From: Candidatus Pelagibacter sp. RS40
GTDB taxonomy: Bacteria > Pseudomonadota > Alphaproteobacteria > Pelagibacterales > Pelagibacteraceae
DNA: 64,000 nucleotides
Direction of reading: 5' to 3'
Assembly: GCF_002101295.1 (NCBI RefSeq)
Contig: NZ_CP020778.1
Location: 971,001-1,035,000, forward strand
Shown here: positions 51,001-58,554 of the stretch, piece by piece
Numbering within the stretch: position 1 is the first letter of the stretch
How the letters are laid out: every line of letters begins with the position of its first letter
The notes under the pieces: model-generated
The model's input: the letters and a program-made list of their open reading frames with translations, nothing else
What the model was told of the DNA's origin: nothing
Databases searched by the model: none
Translations under genes and position numbers: made by a program

Positions 51001-51833
51001 TAAAAGTTAAAGTTAAAAATGATAGTTTAAATCTTAAATTTAAAATTTTTAATGAATCAGGTTTTGATATTATTAAATACGAAGGAGTAATGAAAGATGG
51101 ATCACCTTTACCTGATTGGATCAAGGTAGATCCAAAGACAGGAGCTACCAAAACCAATATTCCTGATGGCGTGGAAAATGTAGAAATTATAATTATTGCA
51201 ACAGATAGTCAAAATGAGAGAAGAGAAATAAGTGTTAAAATTGATCCAGAACAAATTCTAAATGATAAGCAAATAATAAAACGAGCAAAAAAACAAAATG
51301 CAAGTATAAGTGTTGATGAAAGTGGCAATGTAAACTTGATTAAAAATAATCAAGATGGATCAGTAAATCAAAATTCTACAAGTATTTTAAATTTTAATAA
51401 TAAATCAGATATTTTAGATATCCTTCAATCAAAAAGATCTGATACTCTTTATACTTTAAAACCAAAAATTATTGATACAAATTTGGTTATAAATTTGCCA
51501 AGTGAACTATCACAAAAATTTGAAAGATCTAAACTTGTATTAAAAGATGGTTCTGAAATACCTGAGTGGTTAAGTTACGATCCTAACTCAGGAAAAATAA
51601 TTGCAGAACCGCCAGAAGATATTTCCAAATTAGACTTAAAACTTATTATCGAAAGAGATGGTGAAATAATTGTTAAAGATTTATCTATTGAATTTGGTGA
51701 TGATGATACTGCGCGAATTGACGAGTTAAATAACGAAAAAATCGACAATAAATTTGTAAGTTTAAAAGACCAATTAGATAAACAGTTTACTAGTTGGGAT
51801 GATTATGGTTCAAACGTTATTAATAGATTATAA
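45063..51833 (+). CDS. Giant repeat surface protein 2 (DUF4347, VCBS repeats, two nested propellers)
   Basis: The 2,256-aa paralogue of giant protein 1 has the same order of parts. Residues 15-28 read IEPLEQRIMLDGAG with no Sec signal. The DUF4347-type domain (about residues 80-225) has H134 in LIGHGSAG and C177 in LFYGCN. A beta-rich domain ending GDYIRILVIP follows, then about seven VCBS/cadherin-like repeats, two of which carry five-repeat propeller-like insertions. A Lys-rich linker precedes two dystroglycan-like cadherin segments (DGSPLPDWIKVDPKTG and DGSEIPEWLSYDPNSG) and the end DDYGSNVINRL. The HlyD-like gene begins 16 nt downstream, so the giant gene and the export genes probably share a transcript. 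Probably a secreted surface protein; target unknown. Confidence 0.85.
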   Translation: MDKKSKNIRSQKIFIEPLEQRIMLDGAGASTFLDLIDERNQQEIKKNSKNKDIYKEGTQSNTEIPFTTVAREARNDRKNIVFIDSQVKDYREITKSFRENTEVYLISSNEDGFKRINQILQDRENINALHLIGHGSAGQILFGNAFLNNETIDNYKSTLSSIGQSLTDKGDILFYGCNVASTDQGQLLIKKISEITKADIAASDDITGKGGDWELEKQFGLISEEELKVKNYNHALGSLSTTGVLSGSGVTHIDSNVTMMNSGNVGLGASGAYATVGSDFGLAVEELNVSVSSGDLISNVDVDSTYIWNDDNNTGNAELQNGANQNASSNITVNSYLMFLVDNLNKRTSTSAGEVVFDGEIVGIFFDQAKTRAENVDGNTYHSSSLIYAMSGSGGGSNSADSDGGRMPEGKKPSSGMTNFFNSTQSHGSGGVADSSNGSDWVSVSNHGSGTNNLLQFGAQNANSSAGDYIRILVIPNATNTAPAAADNIGTVKEDATLTVSNGATSNSITGASFVDSFDLSSQESNPQGVAFNEDGTKMFIVGRDGDEVNEYTLSTGYDVSTASYDSNFSVASQDTIPQDIVFNADGTKMFILGEGNGAVYAYNLSTGFDVSTASFINNFSVASQENSPQGLAFNNDGTKMFITGGGGRDVNEYTLASAFNTATASFVDSFDISSQDTLPNGLVFNSDGTKMFVTGNQGNDINEYTLSTGFDVSTASFVGNISVSSQDTTPGGIKFNNDGTKLFMVGVAGADINEYTLTTPFSLVNISGEHDGDVLLDDTDADSDTLTVTQIAVTGESNSSVSSSSSYNSSGTSKTGTYGTLRIGADGSYDYVADQAAADVLDPGAVVTDSFTYTVSDGNGGTDTATLIITVVGVNDDPVGVADTDSVATSNTVTDATNSAGTVISDDTDADASSSLTVTAIQHSGAGSATSVSAGTTRADGASSSGTYGTLTIGADGSYSYVAGSSAGTDEFTYTVSDGTATTITTLTITVGASNNAPSAVADTDSVNEDATVTQSSGSGLLSADDTDGDGDSLTVTQIKKDGGTNSAVSGGSSYNSSGTSVTGTYGTLTVGADGTYTYVADQAAADALDASDIVTDVFTYTISDGNGGTDTANLTVTVTGVNDAPVAQNDTGTVNEDATLNVSNDATSVTGVSQDTGSPYSLSAGTARSVAFNHDGTKMFVVHAPGTATISEHALTTAFDINTASQSTTYDISSHISEPRGIRFNSDGTKLYIISSAGGNKKIHEYSLSTAYDVSSLPTPSSTVISSQDGGPRGFTFNTDGTKMFLLGDTNHHVYEYSLSTAFDTTTISYTSRSLDFSSREVTPRGISFNPTGSKLFITGQSSDEILEYDLSTGFNLSTATFNGAFDVGSFANKPNDIVFNNDGSKAFLARANSNAVLSFSLSSPYSFVDITGEHTGDVIDTSSSSNSDSDADASSSLTISAIRAGSSEGNGNPGSVGSALDGTYGQLTINANGSYSYVANKDAADALDPGDIVTDSFNYTVSDGTATDIGVITITVVGVNDAPTASNNTITTNEDTNHVFSTSEFNFSDTDDSGSLNKIKITSLENNGALQYYNGSSWVDVTLNQEITALDISNGYLRFKPDSNENGSSYTSFGFQVNDGTAYSSSKTMTVNVTAVNDTPTATDDTASVTDGSSVTVSNASSGVIDDNDTDPDSSDTLVITNISHTNGNSSNVTSATTYSNGTSIAGTYGTLTIGADGTYTYTPNGSLDTGESGNDVFTYTVSDGSATDTATITISVTGANDAPAASNDSNTIDISTNSTLTVTDGSIKDVLTNDTDADTNDTISVTEIRTGALEGAGTSGVVGSSLTGTYGTLIINSNGSYTYIVNTGLDDTLNKGQIVFEYFNYTVSDGTTTDTGSIVIKLQNGGQVVKEIREKKAERLIKRESKRNEKSNKSNFNLPKIESNFELNLNQIDLPKQNKKADFSQGLKLTDLVAETNSIEVKEKLKDVPDVFADKVKVKVKNDSLNLKFKIFNESGFDIIKYEGVMKDGSPLPDWIKVDPKTGATKTNIPDGVENVEIIIIATDSQNERREISVKIDPEQILNDKQIIKRAKKQNASISVDESGNVNLIKNNQDGSVNQNSTSILNFNNKSDILDILQSKRSDTLYTLKPKIIDTNLVINLPSELSQKFERSKLVLKDGSEIPEWLSYDPNSGKIIAEPPEDISKLDLKLIIERDGEIIVKDLSIEFGDDDTARIDELNNEKIDNKFVSLKDQLDKQFTSWDDYGSNVINRL
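46600..47350 (+). repeat. Five-repeat propeller-like module A in giant protein 2
   Basis: Five repeats of about 48-50 residues share the pattern FNxDGTKMFI-x4-7-EYTLSTGFDVSTASF. They are inserted between a VCBS TLTVSNGA strand and SGEHDGDVLLDDTDAD. The repeats are close to each other in sequence, suggesting recent amplification. Confidence 0.8.
48520..49300 (+). repeat. Five-repeat propeller-like module B in giant protein 2
   Basis: Five more repeats of the same type (FNHDGTKMFVV, FNSDGTKLYII, FNTDGTKMFLL, FNPTGSKLFIT, FNNDGSKAFLA) are inserted between LNVSNDAT and TGEHTGDVI. They are more diverged from each other than module A. Confidence 0.8.
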
Positions 51834-51849
51834 ATAACACAATAAAATC

Positions 51850-52566
51850 ATGAAAAAATTTCTTTTTACAATCTTAATTTCTTATTTATTCTTAAATTTT
51901 ACTCATGCAGAAGAGATTAGAGAGGCCAGAGCTTTAGTAACTGCAACCGAAAAAGTATCAATATCAAGTGAATTAGCAGCGAGAGTTGAAAATATTAATT
52001 TTCTGTTAGGAGATCCTTTTAAAAAAGGTGACGTTTTAATTAGTTTTGATTGCAAAATCTATAAAGCTCAAAAAGAAGTAATCCAGGCAAATTATGATAG
52101 TGCAAATATTCAATTAAAAAATGATAAAGAATTATTGGAGATGAGATCAATTGGAAAACTCCAATATCAACTATCAGAATCTGCACTTAAAAAAGCAAAA
52201 GCTGAATTAAATATTGCAAAACTAAATGTAGATAGATGCGAAATTGTAGCTCCATACAACGGAAAAGTTATGGATGTTTATACAAGTATTTTTTCTACCA
52301 TAGAGCAAAGACAGCCCTTAATGGATATTGTTGGAGATGGTTTGTTAGAGGCTGAAATAGTTGTTCCTAGTAATTGGTTGAGATGGTTAAAAAAGGGTCA
52401 CGAGGTAAAAATTTTAATTGATGAAACAGGTGAAACTTTAGATGCAAAAGTAATTAGTCTTGGAGCAACAGTTGATGCAGTTAGTCAAACAATAGAATTG
52501 AAAGCTCAATTTAATGAAAAATATGAGTCTTTAATTCCAGGAATGAGTGGGATTGTTAAGTTTTGA
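51850..52566 (+). CDS. Short periplasmic HlyD/RND-type adaptor protein
   Basis: The 238-aa product has a Sec signal peptide (cleavage near THA-EE). The lipoyl-like half-motifs flank a coiled-coil hairpin (VSISSELAARVENINFLLGDPFKKGDVLISFD and CEIVAPYNGKVMDVYTSI), followed by a beta-barrel domain. It is shorter than normal membrane-fusion proteins (350-450 aa) and has no membrane helix. It likely bridges the inner-membrane proteins encoded next and the TolC-like channel. It overlaps the next gene by 4 nt. Confidence 0.82.
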   Translation: MKKFLFTILISYLFLNFTHAEEIREARALVTATEKVSISSELAARVENINFLLGDPFKKGDVLISFDCKIYKAQKEVIQANYDSANIQLKNDKELLEMRSIGKLQYQLSESALKKAKAELNIAKLNVDRCEIVAPYNGKVMDVYTSIFSTIEQRQPLMDIVGDGLLEAEIVVPSNWLRWLKKGHEVKILIDETGETLDAKVISLGATVDAVSQTIELKAQFNEKYESLIPGMSGIVKF

Positions 52567-53894
52567 GCGAAGATAAAAATATTAAAATAGCAAGATTAAT
52601 TGGTTTAGAAAAAAAAACTCGTGAAGCTAAAACACAGGACGAATTAAATTTTGTTGTAGCAAATGAAACAAGACAAATCATCGATTATATTAATTCATTT
52701 CTGTTATTAAAAGCTCCAACAGATAAGTTTCAAGTAAAAGCAACTTCAGATCTTGCAACAGTTGATAGAACTGCTCCATTAATTACGTTTATTGAAAATA
52801 TTATAAATGAATCAGGGCACAACTTTAAAGAAATTCAAAATTTAGATGTAGATAAAGTTTCCAAAAAAATAAAAGTAAAAAAACCTAAAAATTTACCAGA
52901 TAACATATTATGTATTCCCATTCTAAGTCCTCAAAAAGGTTTACAAGGCTATTTAATTTTATCGAGAAATGAAAAATTTATTGAAAATGAAATTGAATTA
53001 TCAAGACACTTATCAGTAACTTATGGACATGCTTTCAATTCATTCTTAACAGATTTTTCAATTAAAAATTTTTTAAAAAAACATTTATTTGGATCAAGAG
53101 CATGGATAGTAATTATTATAATTATATTTGTTTCAATTATCCCAATTAAAATAACGAGTACTGCTCCTGTTGAAGTAGTCCCAAAAAATCCAATTTTAAT
53201 TACATCTCCTTTTGATGGAGTAGTTAAAAATATAGTTGCTAATAATAATGATCAAATAAACTCTGGTGATTTGTTGGTTATGTTGGAAGACACCGATCTT
53301 TCAAATAATTATAATTTATCAAAACAATCTCTACAAGTAGCAGAAAAGGAACTGCTCAGAAGCAGACAATCCTCATTTACCGACAATAAAGAAAAAGCAA
53401 GATTAGCGGAATTAGTTGCTCAAGTTGATTTAAAAAAAGCGGAAGTAGAGTCTACAGGTGAGAAATTAAAAAATACAAAACTTTATGCTAGCCAAAAAGG
53501 AATTGCGATAGTTGACCAAAAAAATGATTGGCAAGGAAGACCAGTTTCTGTTGGTGAAAAAATAATGACCATAGCAAACCCTAATAATGTTGAGTTTTTA
53601 GTTTGGTTACCTGTCAAAGACTCATTGATTATTAAGGAAAATTCAAATGTTAAAGTATTTTTAGATATAAACCCAATCAAGCCATTAAAAGGCAAGTTGC
53701 TTAGAGCATCCTACGAGCCATCATTGTCACCTGAAGAAGTTTTATCCTATAAAATTGGAGTAAGTTATGAAGGTGAAGTCCCCCCAAGAATTGGTTTAAG
53801 AGGAACAGCCAAAATTTATGGCTCAAGAGTTACATTGTTTTATTACTTATTTAGAAAACCTATCACATTTGTAAGACAACTAATTGGTATATGA
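52563..53894 (+). CDS. Membrane-fusion (HlyD-like) protein with N-terminal GAF-like domain
   Basis: The 443-aa product uses a TTG start at 52563 that overlaps the previous stop. Residues about 1-165 look like a cytosolic GAF-type domain (VANETRQIIDYINSFLLL, CIPILSPQKGLQGYLILSR). One membrane helix follows at about 182-198, then a periplasmic lipoyl/coiled-coil/barrel HlyD region (TSPFDGVVKNIVANNNDQINSGDLLVMLED). A sensory domain on a membrane-fusion protein is unusual and may gate export by a cytosolic signal. It overlaps the protease gene by 4 nt (ATGA). Confidence 0.78.
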   Translation: MSEDKNIKIARLIGLEKKTREAKTQDELNFVVANETRQIIDYINSFLLLKAPTDKFQVKATSDLATVDRTAPLITFIENIINESGHNFKEIQNLDVDKVSKKIKVKKPKNLPDNILCIPILSPQKGLQGYLILSRNEKFIENEIELSRHLSVTYGHAFNSFLTDFSIKNFLKKHLFGSRAWIVIIIIIFVSIIPIKITSTAPVEVVPKNPILITSPFDGVVKNIVANNNDQINSGDLLVMLEDTDLSNNYNLSKQSLQVAEKELLRSRQSSFTDNKEKARLAELVAQVDLKKAEVESTGEKLKNTKLYASQKGIAIVDQKNDWQGRPVSVGEKIMTIANPNNVEFLVWLPVKDSLIIKENSNVKVFLDINPIKPLKGKLLRASYEPSLSPEEVLSYKIGVSYEGEVPPRIGLRGTAKIYGSRVTLFYYLFRKPITFVRQLIGI

Positions 53895-55993
53895 TAATCC
53901 CATACTTAAGACAGGATTTAGAAATATTTAGAGGTAATAGTCGTGAAGATGGTGCACCTGCGTGGTTACTTTATGATGCTGTTAGGAATAAATATTTTAC
54001 TCTCGGATTAACTGCTTTTAAACTAATTAAAAATTGGAGAGGTGGGGAAGATATTCAAAATTTTGAGAAAAAAATCAATTCAGATGGAATTGAAACCAAC
54101 AGTGATGAAATAAAAAGTTTTATAGGTTTTCTTCAACAGAATAATTTAATTGTTCAACCTCCAGGACAAAATGTAAATTATTTATTGCAACAAAAAAACA
54201 GCATGAAAAAAAACTGGTTGCTTAATCTTGTACATAGTTATTTATTTTTTAAAATTCCTCTTTTTAAGCCAGATGAATGGTTAGAAAGAAATTTAAATAA
54301 AGTAAAAAGTTTAGGATCAGCAAAATTTAGAAATATAATATATATCTTAGGATTTATTGGCATCTGTCTTGTCATCCAACAATTTGCTGTATTTAAAAAA
54401 ACATTTTTATATTTTTTTACATTCAATGGATTGATGCTTTATTTTGCAACTTTAGTGATAGTAAAGTGCCTGCATGAATTAGGTCATGCTTTTGTTGCAA
54501 AAAACTATGGTTGTAGAGTTTCTGCAATAGGAATTGCCTTTTTAGTATTTTTTCCTTTTTTATATACTGATACAACAGATGCCTGGCGACTTAGAAATCA
54601 TAAAGAAAGACTTCTAATTAATTTTGCAGGAATACTTACAGAATTACATTTAGCATTAATTGCAACTTTTATTTGGGGAATTTTACCTGAAGGTGGAATG
54701 AAAAGCGTAATGTTTTTTATTGCAACCACTTCTTGGATATCATCACTATTAATAAATGTAAGTCCATTTATGAGATTTGATGGATATTATGTTTTTTCTG
54801 ATTGGCTAAAAGCTGAAAATTTACAACCAAGATCATTTGCTCTAGCGAGATGGAAAATAAGAGAGACTCTTTTTGGATTTAATCACAAACCACCAGAGGA
54901 AATTAATCCAACGAGAAGATGGACATTTATAATATATGCTTGGGCAACCTGGCTTTACAGATTTTTCTTATTTATTGGAATAGCATTACTTGTTTATCAT
55001 TTAGCGTTTAAAGTTTTAGGTATTATTTTATTTGTTATTGAAATTTATTGGTTCATTATGCTTCCAATTATTAAAGAAATTAAAAACTGGTACATGATGA
55101 AGTCTGAAATGAAACTAAATAGACAAACTGTAAGAACAATAGCAATTCTGACAGTTTTAACTATGATTGTTGTACTACCATGGAAATCATCTTTAAAAAT
55201 TCCCGCTGTATATATCTCTGAAAAATATTCAAAAGTTTATTCACCTTATCCAGGTAAAATAAAACAGATATTTGTAACTAAAGACGCTGAAGTAGAAAAA
55301 GGCCAAGAATTATTAGAACTCTATTCACCAGATTTAGATAAAAAAATAAATTCATTAAGAACGAAAATTAAACTTACAAAAACTAAGATTAATAGATTAA
55401 GTGATAGCGCTGGTAATATGGATCAATATATTACTCTTCAACAAAGATTGCTTGCACTACAAAGTGAGGTTCGTGGATTAACTAATATAAAGAGTAAGCT
55501 AATTTTAAAGTCGCCAATTAAAGGCAAAATTAAAGATTTTTCAGGGCTAAGTGAAGAAATGTGGGTTAGTAATACCGACCAATTATTAGGGATTGTGCAT
55601 TATGGAACAGGTCAGGTTAAAGGCTTAATTAAAGAGGAGCAAATTGATAGGTTCAAAGAAAAATCTCCCGCAGTATTTATTCCAAATGATGGTGAACATA
55701 AAAAAATACATTTAATTTCAAGCACTTTAGATTTATCAGCTGTACAAAATTTACCTTACATATCTTTAAGTTCATTACACAATGGACCAATTGCAATTAG
55801 AAATTTTACATCTGGAGAATTTAAATACAGACCCGAAACTGCTCATTATCTTGCAGACTTTAATTTAATAAATAACAGTTCAATACAATTTGAATTACCA
55901 GGTTACGTTCATATTGAGGGTAGCAGATATAGCCCATTTATAAAATTCTTTAAAAATATAATTGCTCTTCTCGTAAGAGAGAGTGGATTTTAA
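53891..55993 (+). CDS. M50 site-2-type metalloprotease fused to a lipoyl/HlyD-like domain
   Basis: The 700-aa polytopic inner-membrane protein has an N-terminal cytosolic segment (about 1-125: DGAPAWLLYDAVRNKYFTLG) that may be a PqqD-like peptide-binding fold. The intramembrane zinc site is HELGH at 195-199, with the second motif FDGYYVF and D297 as third ligand. Further helices run to about residue 430, followed by a periplasmic part with a split lipoyl motif (SPYPGKIKQIFVTKDAEVEKG, LKSPIKGKIKDF) and a coiled coil. Related M50-HlyD proteins occur beside membrane-fusion genes in other bacteria. It could cleave and hand over the giant proteins in place of an ABC exporter. Last gene of the locus; it overlaps the photolyase stop by 4 nt. 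Confidence 0.82.
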   Translation: MIIPYLRQDLEIFRGNSREDGAPAWLLYDAVRNKYFTLGLTAFKLIKNWRGGEDIQNFEKKINSDGIETNSDEIKSFIGFLQQNNLIVQPPGQNVNYLLQQKNSMKKNWLLNLVHSYLFFKIPLFKPDEWLERNLNKVKSLGSAKFRNIIYILGFIGICLVIQQFAVFKKTFLYFFTFNGLMLYFATLVIVKCLHELGHAFVAKNYGCRVSAIGIAFLVFFPFLYTDTTDAWRLRNHKERLLINFAGILTELHLALIATFIWGILPEGGMKSVMFFIATTSWISSLLINVSPFMRFDGYYVFSDWLKAENLQPRSFALARWKIRETLFGFNHKPPEEINPTRRWTFIIYAWATWLYRFFLFIGIALLVYHLAFKVLGIILFVIEIYWFIMLPIIKEIKNWYMMKSEMKLNRQTVRTIAILTVLTMIVVLPWKSSLKIPAVYISEKYSKVYSPYPGKIKQIFVTKDAEVEKGQELLELYSPDLDKKINSLRTKIKLTKTKINRLSDSAGNMDQYITLQQRLLALQSEVRGLTNIKSKLILKSPIKGKIKDFSGLSEEMWVSNTDQLLGIVHYGTGQVKGLIKEEQIDRFKEKSPAVFIPNDGEHKKIHLISSTLDLSAVQNLPYISLSSLHNGPIAIRNFTSGEFKYRPETAHYLADFNLINNSSIQFELPGYVHIEGSRYSPFIKFFKNIIALLVRESGF

Positions 55994-57411
55994 TTTTTCT
56001 TTAATGATTGAAAAGCACTTAAAGCCGCTGCTCTTGCCTCTTCATGAATTACAATCGGTTTTGGATAATTTTTTCCAATAACAGTATTTATTGCTTCTTG
56101 ATATTTTAATTCCATCTCCCAAGGCTTATGAATAAATTTTGAAGGAACTTTACTTAATTCTGGTACCCATTTTTTTACGTATAATCCTTCTTTGTCAAAT
56201 TTTTCTCCCTGAAGAATTGGATTAAATATTCTAAAGTAAGGAGCTGCATCAGCACCACATCCTGCAACCCATTGCCACTGAGCAACATTGTTAGCCTCAT
56301 TAAAATCTAATAAACAATTTCTAAAATATTTTTCACCTTCTTTCCAATTAATTCTTAAATGTTTAACTAAAAATGATCCAACTACCATTCTAATTCTATT
56401 ATGCATCCAACCTGTCTCATAAAGTTCTCGCATTCCAGCATCAACAATTGGATAACCGGTCATACCTTGTTTCCATGCTTTAAGATTTTTAGAATTTTTT
56501 TCCCATGGAAATCTATCAAATTCCTTCCTTAAGTTTCCTTTTAACATTTGAGGAAAATAATTAATTAAACTGTGAGAAAATTCTCTCCATCCCAGTTCAT
56601 TAATATATTTTCTAATACTTATATTTTTTTTAATATCCTTTGAGCTTTTTTCATATATTGCAGCTACGTGTATTTGACCGTTTCTAATATAGGGAGATAA
56701 TTTTGAAGATCCATTTATTGATGGGTAATCTCTATCAACACTATATTTTGAAATCCTGTTACTAATAAATTCTTTTAAGTTTTTGTGAGCTTCATCCTCA
56801 GATGGCTTCCAGTATTGATCAAACTTTTTAAACCAATCTTTCTTAGGCATAATTTGTTTAAAAGTATTCTTTGAATTGAATAAGGTTTTTTTACTTTTTA
56901 ACTTTTTTATCTCTGAAGTTTTTTGTGGCACTGCATCTAGAAATACTTGTTCTGCATTTCTCCAAAAGGGACTGAAAACCTTAAAGGGCGTTCCATCATT
57001 TTTAGTAATTGATTGATATTCGTTTAAAACATTTCCCTTAAAAAATTTAAATGGAATATTTTTTTTTTCTAAAATTTTTTCAATTTCTTTATCTAACTTT
57101 AAATGATCTGGTTCATAAACTTTATTCCAATAAATCGATATTTTATCTTTTGTCTTTAATTTTGAATAAAATGAAGTTTCATCAGAAATAATTATCTCTA
57201 ACTTGATATTAAATTTTTCTAGATCATTTGAAAAACTCTCCAGTGATTTACTTATCCACCATCTTTGAGCTTCTCTTTTTCCATCAAAATACTCTTTATT
57301 ATGTATGTAAATAACTGTTACAGCATCATGATTTTTACATGCGAAAGATAAAGCATGATTATTTCTAATTCTAAAATCATCCCTAATCCAAACAACTGCA
57401 CAATCAGACAT
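55990..57411 (-). CDS. phrB: Deoxyribodipyrimidine photolyase (class I)
   Basis: The 473-aa FAD enzyme repairs UV-induced cyclobutane dimers with light. The N-terminal antenna-binding domain begins VVWIRDDFRIRNNHAL. The C-terminal FAD domain shows ELGWREFSH, GYPIVDAGMRELYETGWMHNRIRM, LLDFNEANNVAQWQWVAGCGADAAPYFRIFNP and the conserved tryptophans. It closes the minus-strand nitrogen operon, 2 nt after the ammonia-lyase-like gene; such UV repair genes are expected in surface-ocean bacteria. Confidence 0.93.
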   Translation of the reverse strand: MSDCAVVWIRDDFRIRNNHALSFACKNHDAVTVIYIHNKEYFDGKREAQRWWISKSLESFSNDLEKFNIKLEIIISDETSFYSKLKTKDKISIYWNKVYEPDHLKLDKEIEKILEKKNIPFKFFKGNVLNEYQSITKNDGTPFKVFSPFWRNAEQVFLDAVPQKTSEIKKLKSKKTLFNSKNTFKQIMPKKDWFKKFDQYWKPSEDEAHKNLKEFISNRISKYSVDRDYPSINGSSKLSPYIRNGQIHVAAIYEKSSKDIKKNISIRKYINELGWREFSHSLINYFPQMLKGNLRKEFDRFPWEKNSKNLKAWKQGMTGYPIVDAGMRELYETGWMHNRIRMVVGSFLVKHLRINWKEGEKYFRNCLLDFNEANNVAQWQWVAGCGADAAPYFRIFNPILQGEKFDKEGLYVKKWVPELSKVPSKFIHKPWEMELKYQEAINTVIGKNYPKPIVIHEEARAAALSAFQSLKKN

Positions 57412-57413
57412 AA

Positions 57414-58553
57414 CTAGATCTTTTTTAAACCTTGAGATAAAAGCTTATTATATAGTGTAGCATCTGCATTACCTTCACATCCCATAACGAGTACATTTGA
57501 TTTTTCATTAAGCTCCAAAAGATTTTTAATTTTTTTATCGTTACATGCAGCAATCAAACTAATTATTCCAGGTGTTGCACACTCGCCACCTATAATTTTT
57601 TTATTACTGAACTTTGCTTTAGCTAACATTGCAACTGTATTTGATACTTTTGAATCATCTATAGTTATACAATGATTTGTAGATTTATTTAAAATGTTCC
57701 AAGGTACCAGGGACATTTCGTTACACGACATGCCTCCCATAATACTCTCTTTTTTTATTTTAATTTTTTTCATTTTTTTTGCTTCAATACTTTTTAAAAC
57801 ACAGGCTGCCTCTTTAGGTTCAACTACAATTATTTTTGGAATTCTTTTAAAATATCTTGCAATCCCCGCTACGGATCCAGCTGCCATTCCTCCAACACCT
57901 GCTTGGAGAAAAACGTGGGTAATATACTGATTTGTTTGCTTGGATATTTCTTTAATCATAATTGAATAACCAGCCATTGTAAGTTGCGGCACATATTTAT
58001 AATTTTTATTAGAGACATCTTGAACAATATGCCACTTATTTTTTTTAGTTTGTCTTATGCATTCGTTTAAGGAACTCTCATAATCACCTTTAACTTTAGT
58101 GACAGTAGCTCCAAATTTTTCTATTTCTTTAACTCTTGTTTCACTAACGTACTGACTAACAAATATTCTACAATCTAATCCTAATCTTTGAGCTCCCCAG
58201 GCAACAGATCGTCCATGGTTTCCTGCTGTTGCTGAAGAAATTACAATATTTTTTTTTCCTTTTGAGATATCTTCAACTGCATAAGCTCCACCTAATGCTT
58301 TAAAAGATTTTAAATGAAATCTTTTAGACTCGTCTTTATAAAAAATATTTTTAAGCTTAAGATTTTTATTCAGTTTATTTAATTTGATTAGCGGGGTAGG
58401 AGAGTATCCTTTCCACTTTGATATTTTATTATAAGCTTTATCTATAAATTGTTTGGATAAATGTTTTAGAACTTGCTTTCTTGAAAAATTATATCTTTTA
58501 TTGGATAAAAATTTTGAATATTTCCAAGAAGAAATTTTAGCCAATTTCTTCAT
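57414..58553 (-). CDS. PLP-dependent ammonia-lyase, diaminopropionate ammonia-lyase-like
   Basis: The 379-aa fold-type II PLP enzyme has KGYSPTPLIKLNKL, the cofactor lysine in FHLKSFKALGGAYAV (about residue 83), the phosphate-binding glycine-rich loop QAGVGGMAAG and a C-terminal MGCEGNADATLY segment. This pattern fits diaminopropionate ammonia-lyase (YgeX/DpaL) better than threonine dehydratase. It would release ammonia from a diamino acid, consistent with its place 1 nt after a glutamine synthetase-family gene. Substrate is unproven. Confidence 0.78.
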   Translation of the reverse strand: MKKLAKISSWKYSKFLSNKRYNFSRKQVLKHLSKQFIDKAYNKISKWKGYSPTPLIKLNKLNKNLKLKNIFYKDESKRFHLKSFKALGGAYAVEDISKGKKNIVISSATAGNHGRSVAWGAQRLGLDCRIFVSQYVSETRVKEIEKFGATVTKVKGDYESSLNECIRQTKKNKWHIVQDVSNKNYKYVPQLTMAGYSIMIKEISKQTNQYITHVFLQAGVGGMAAGSVAGIARYFKRIPKIIVVEPKEAACVLKSIEAKKMKKIKIKKESIMGGMSCNEMSLVPWNILNKSTNHCITIDDSKVSNTVAMLAKAKFSNKKIIGGECATPGIISLIAACNDKKIKNLLELNEKSNVLVMGCEGNADATLYNKLLSQGLKKI

Positions 58554-58554
58554 G

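Noticed and set aside
36257-51833. Giant proteins as classical RTX type I secretion substrates
   Set aside because: No GGxGxDxxx nonapeptide repeats were seen near either C-terminus and no ABC exporter is encoded nearby.
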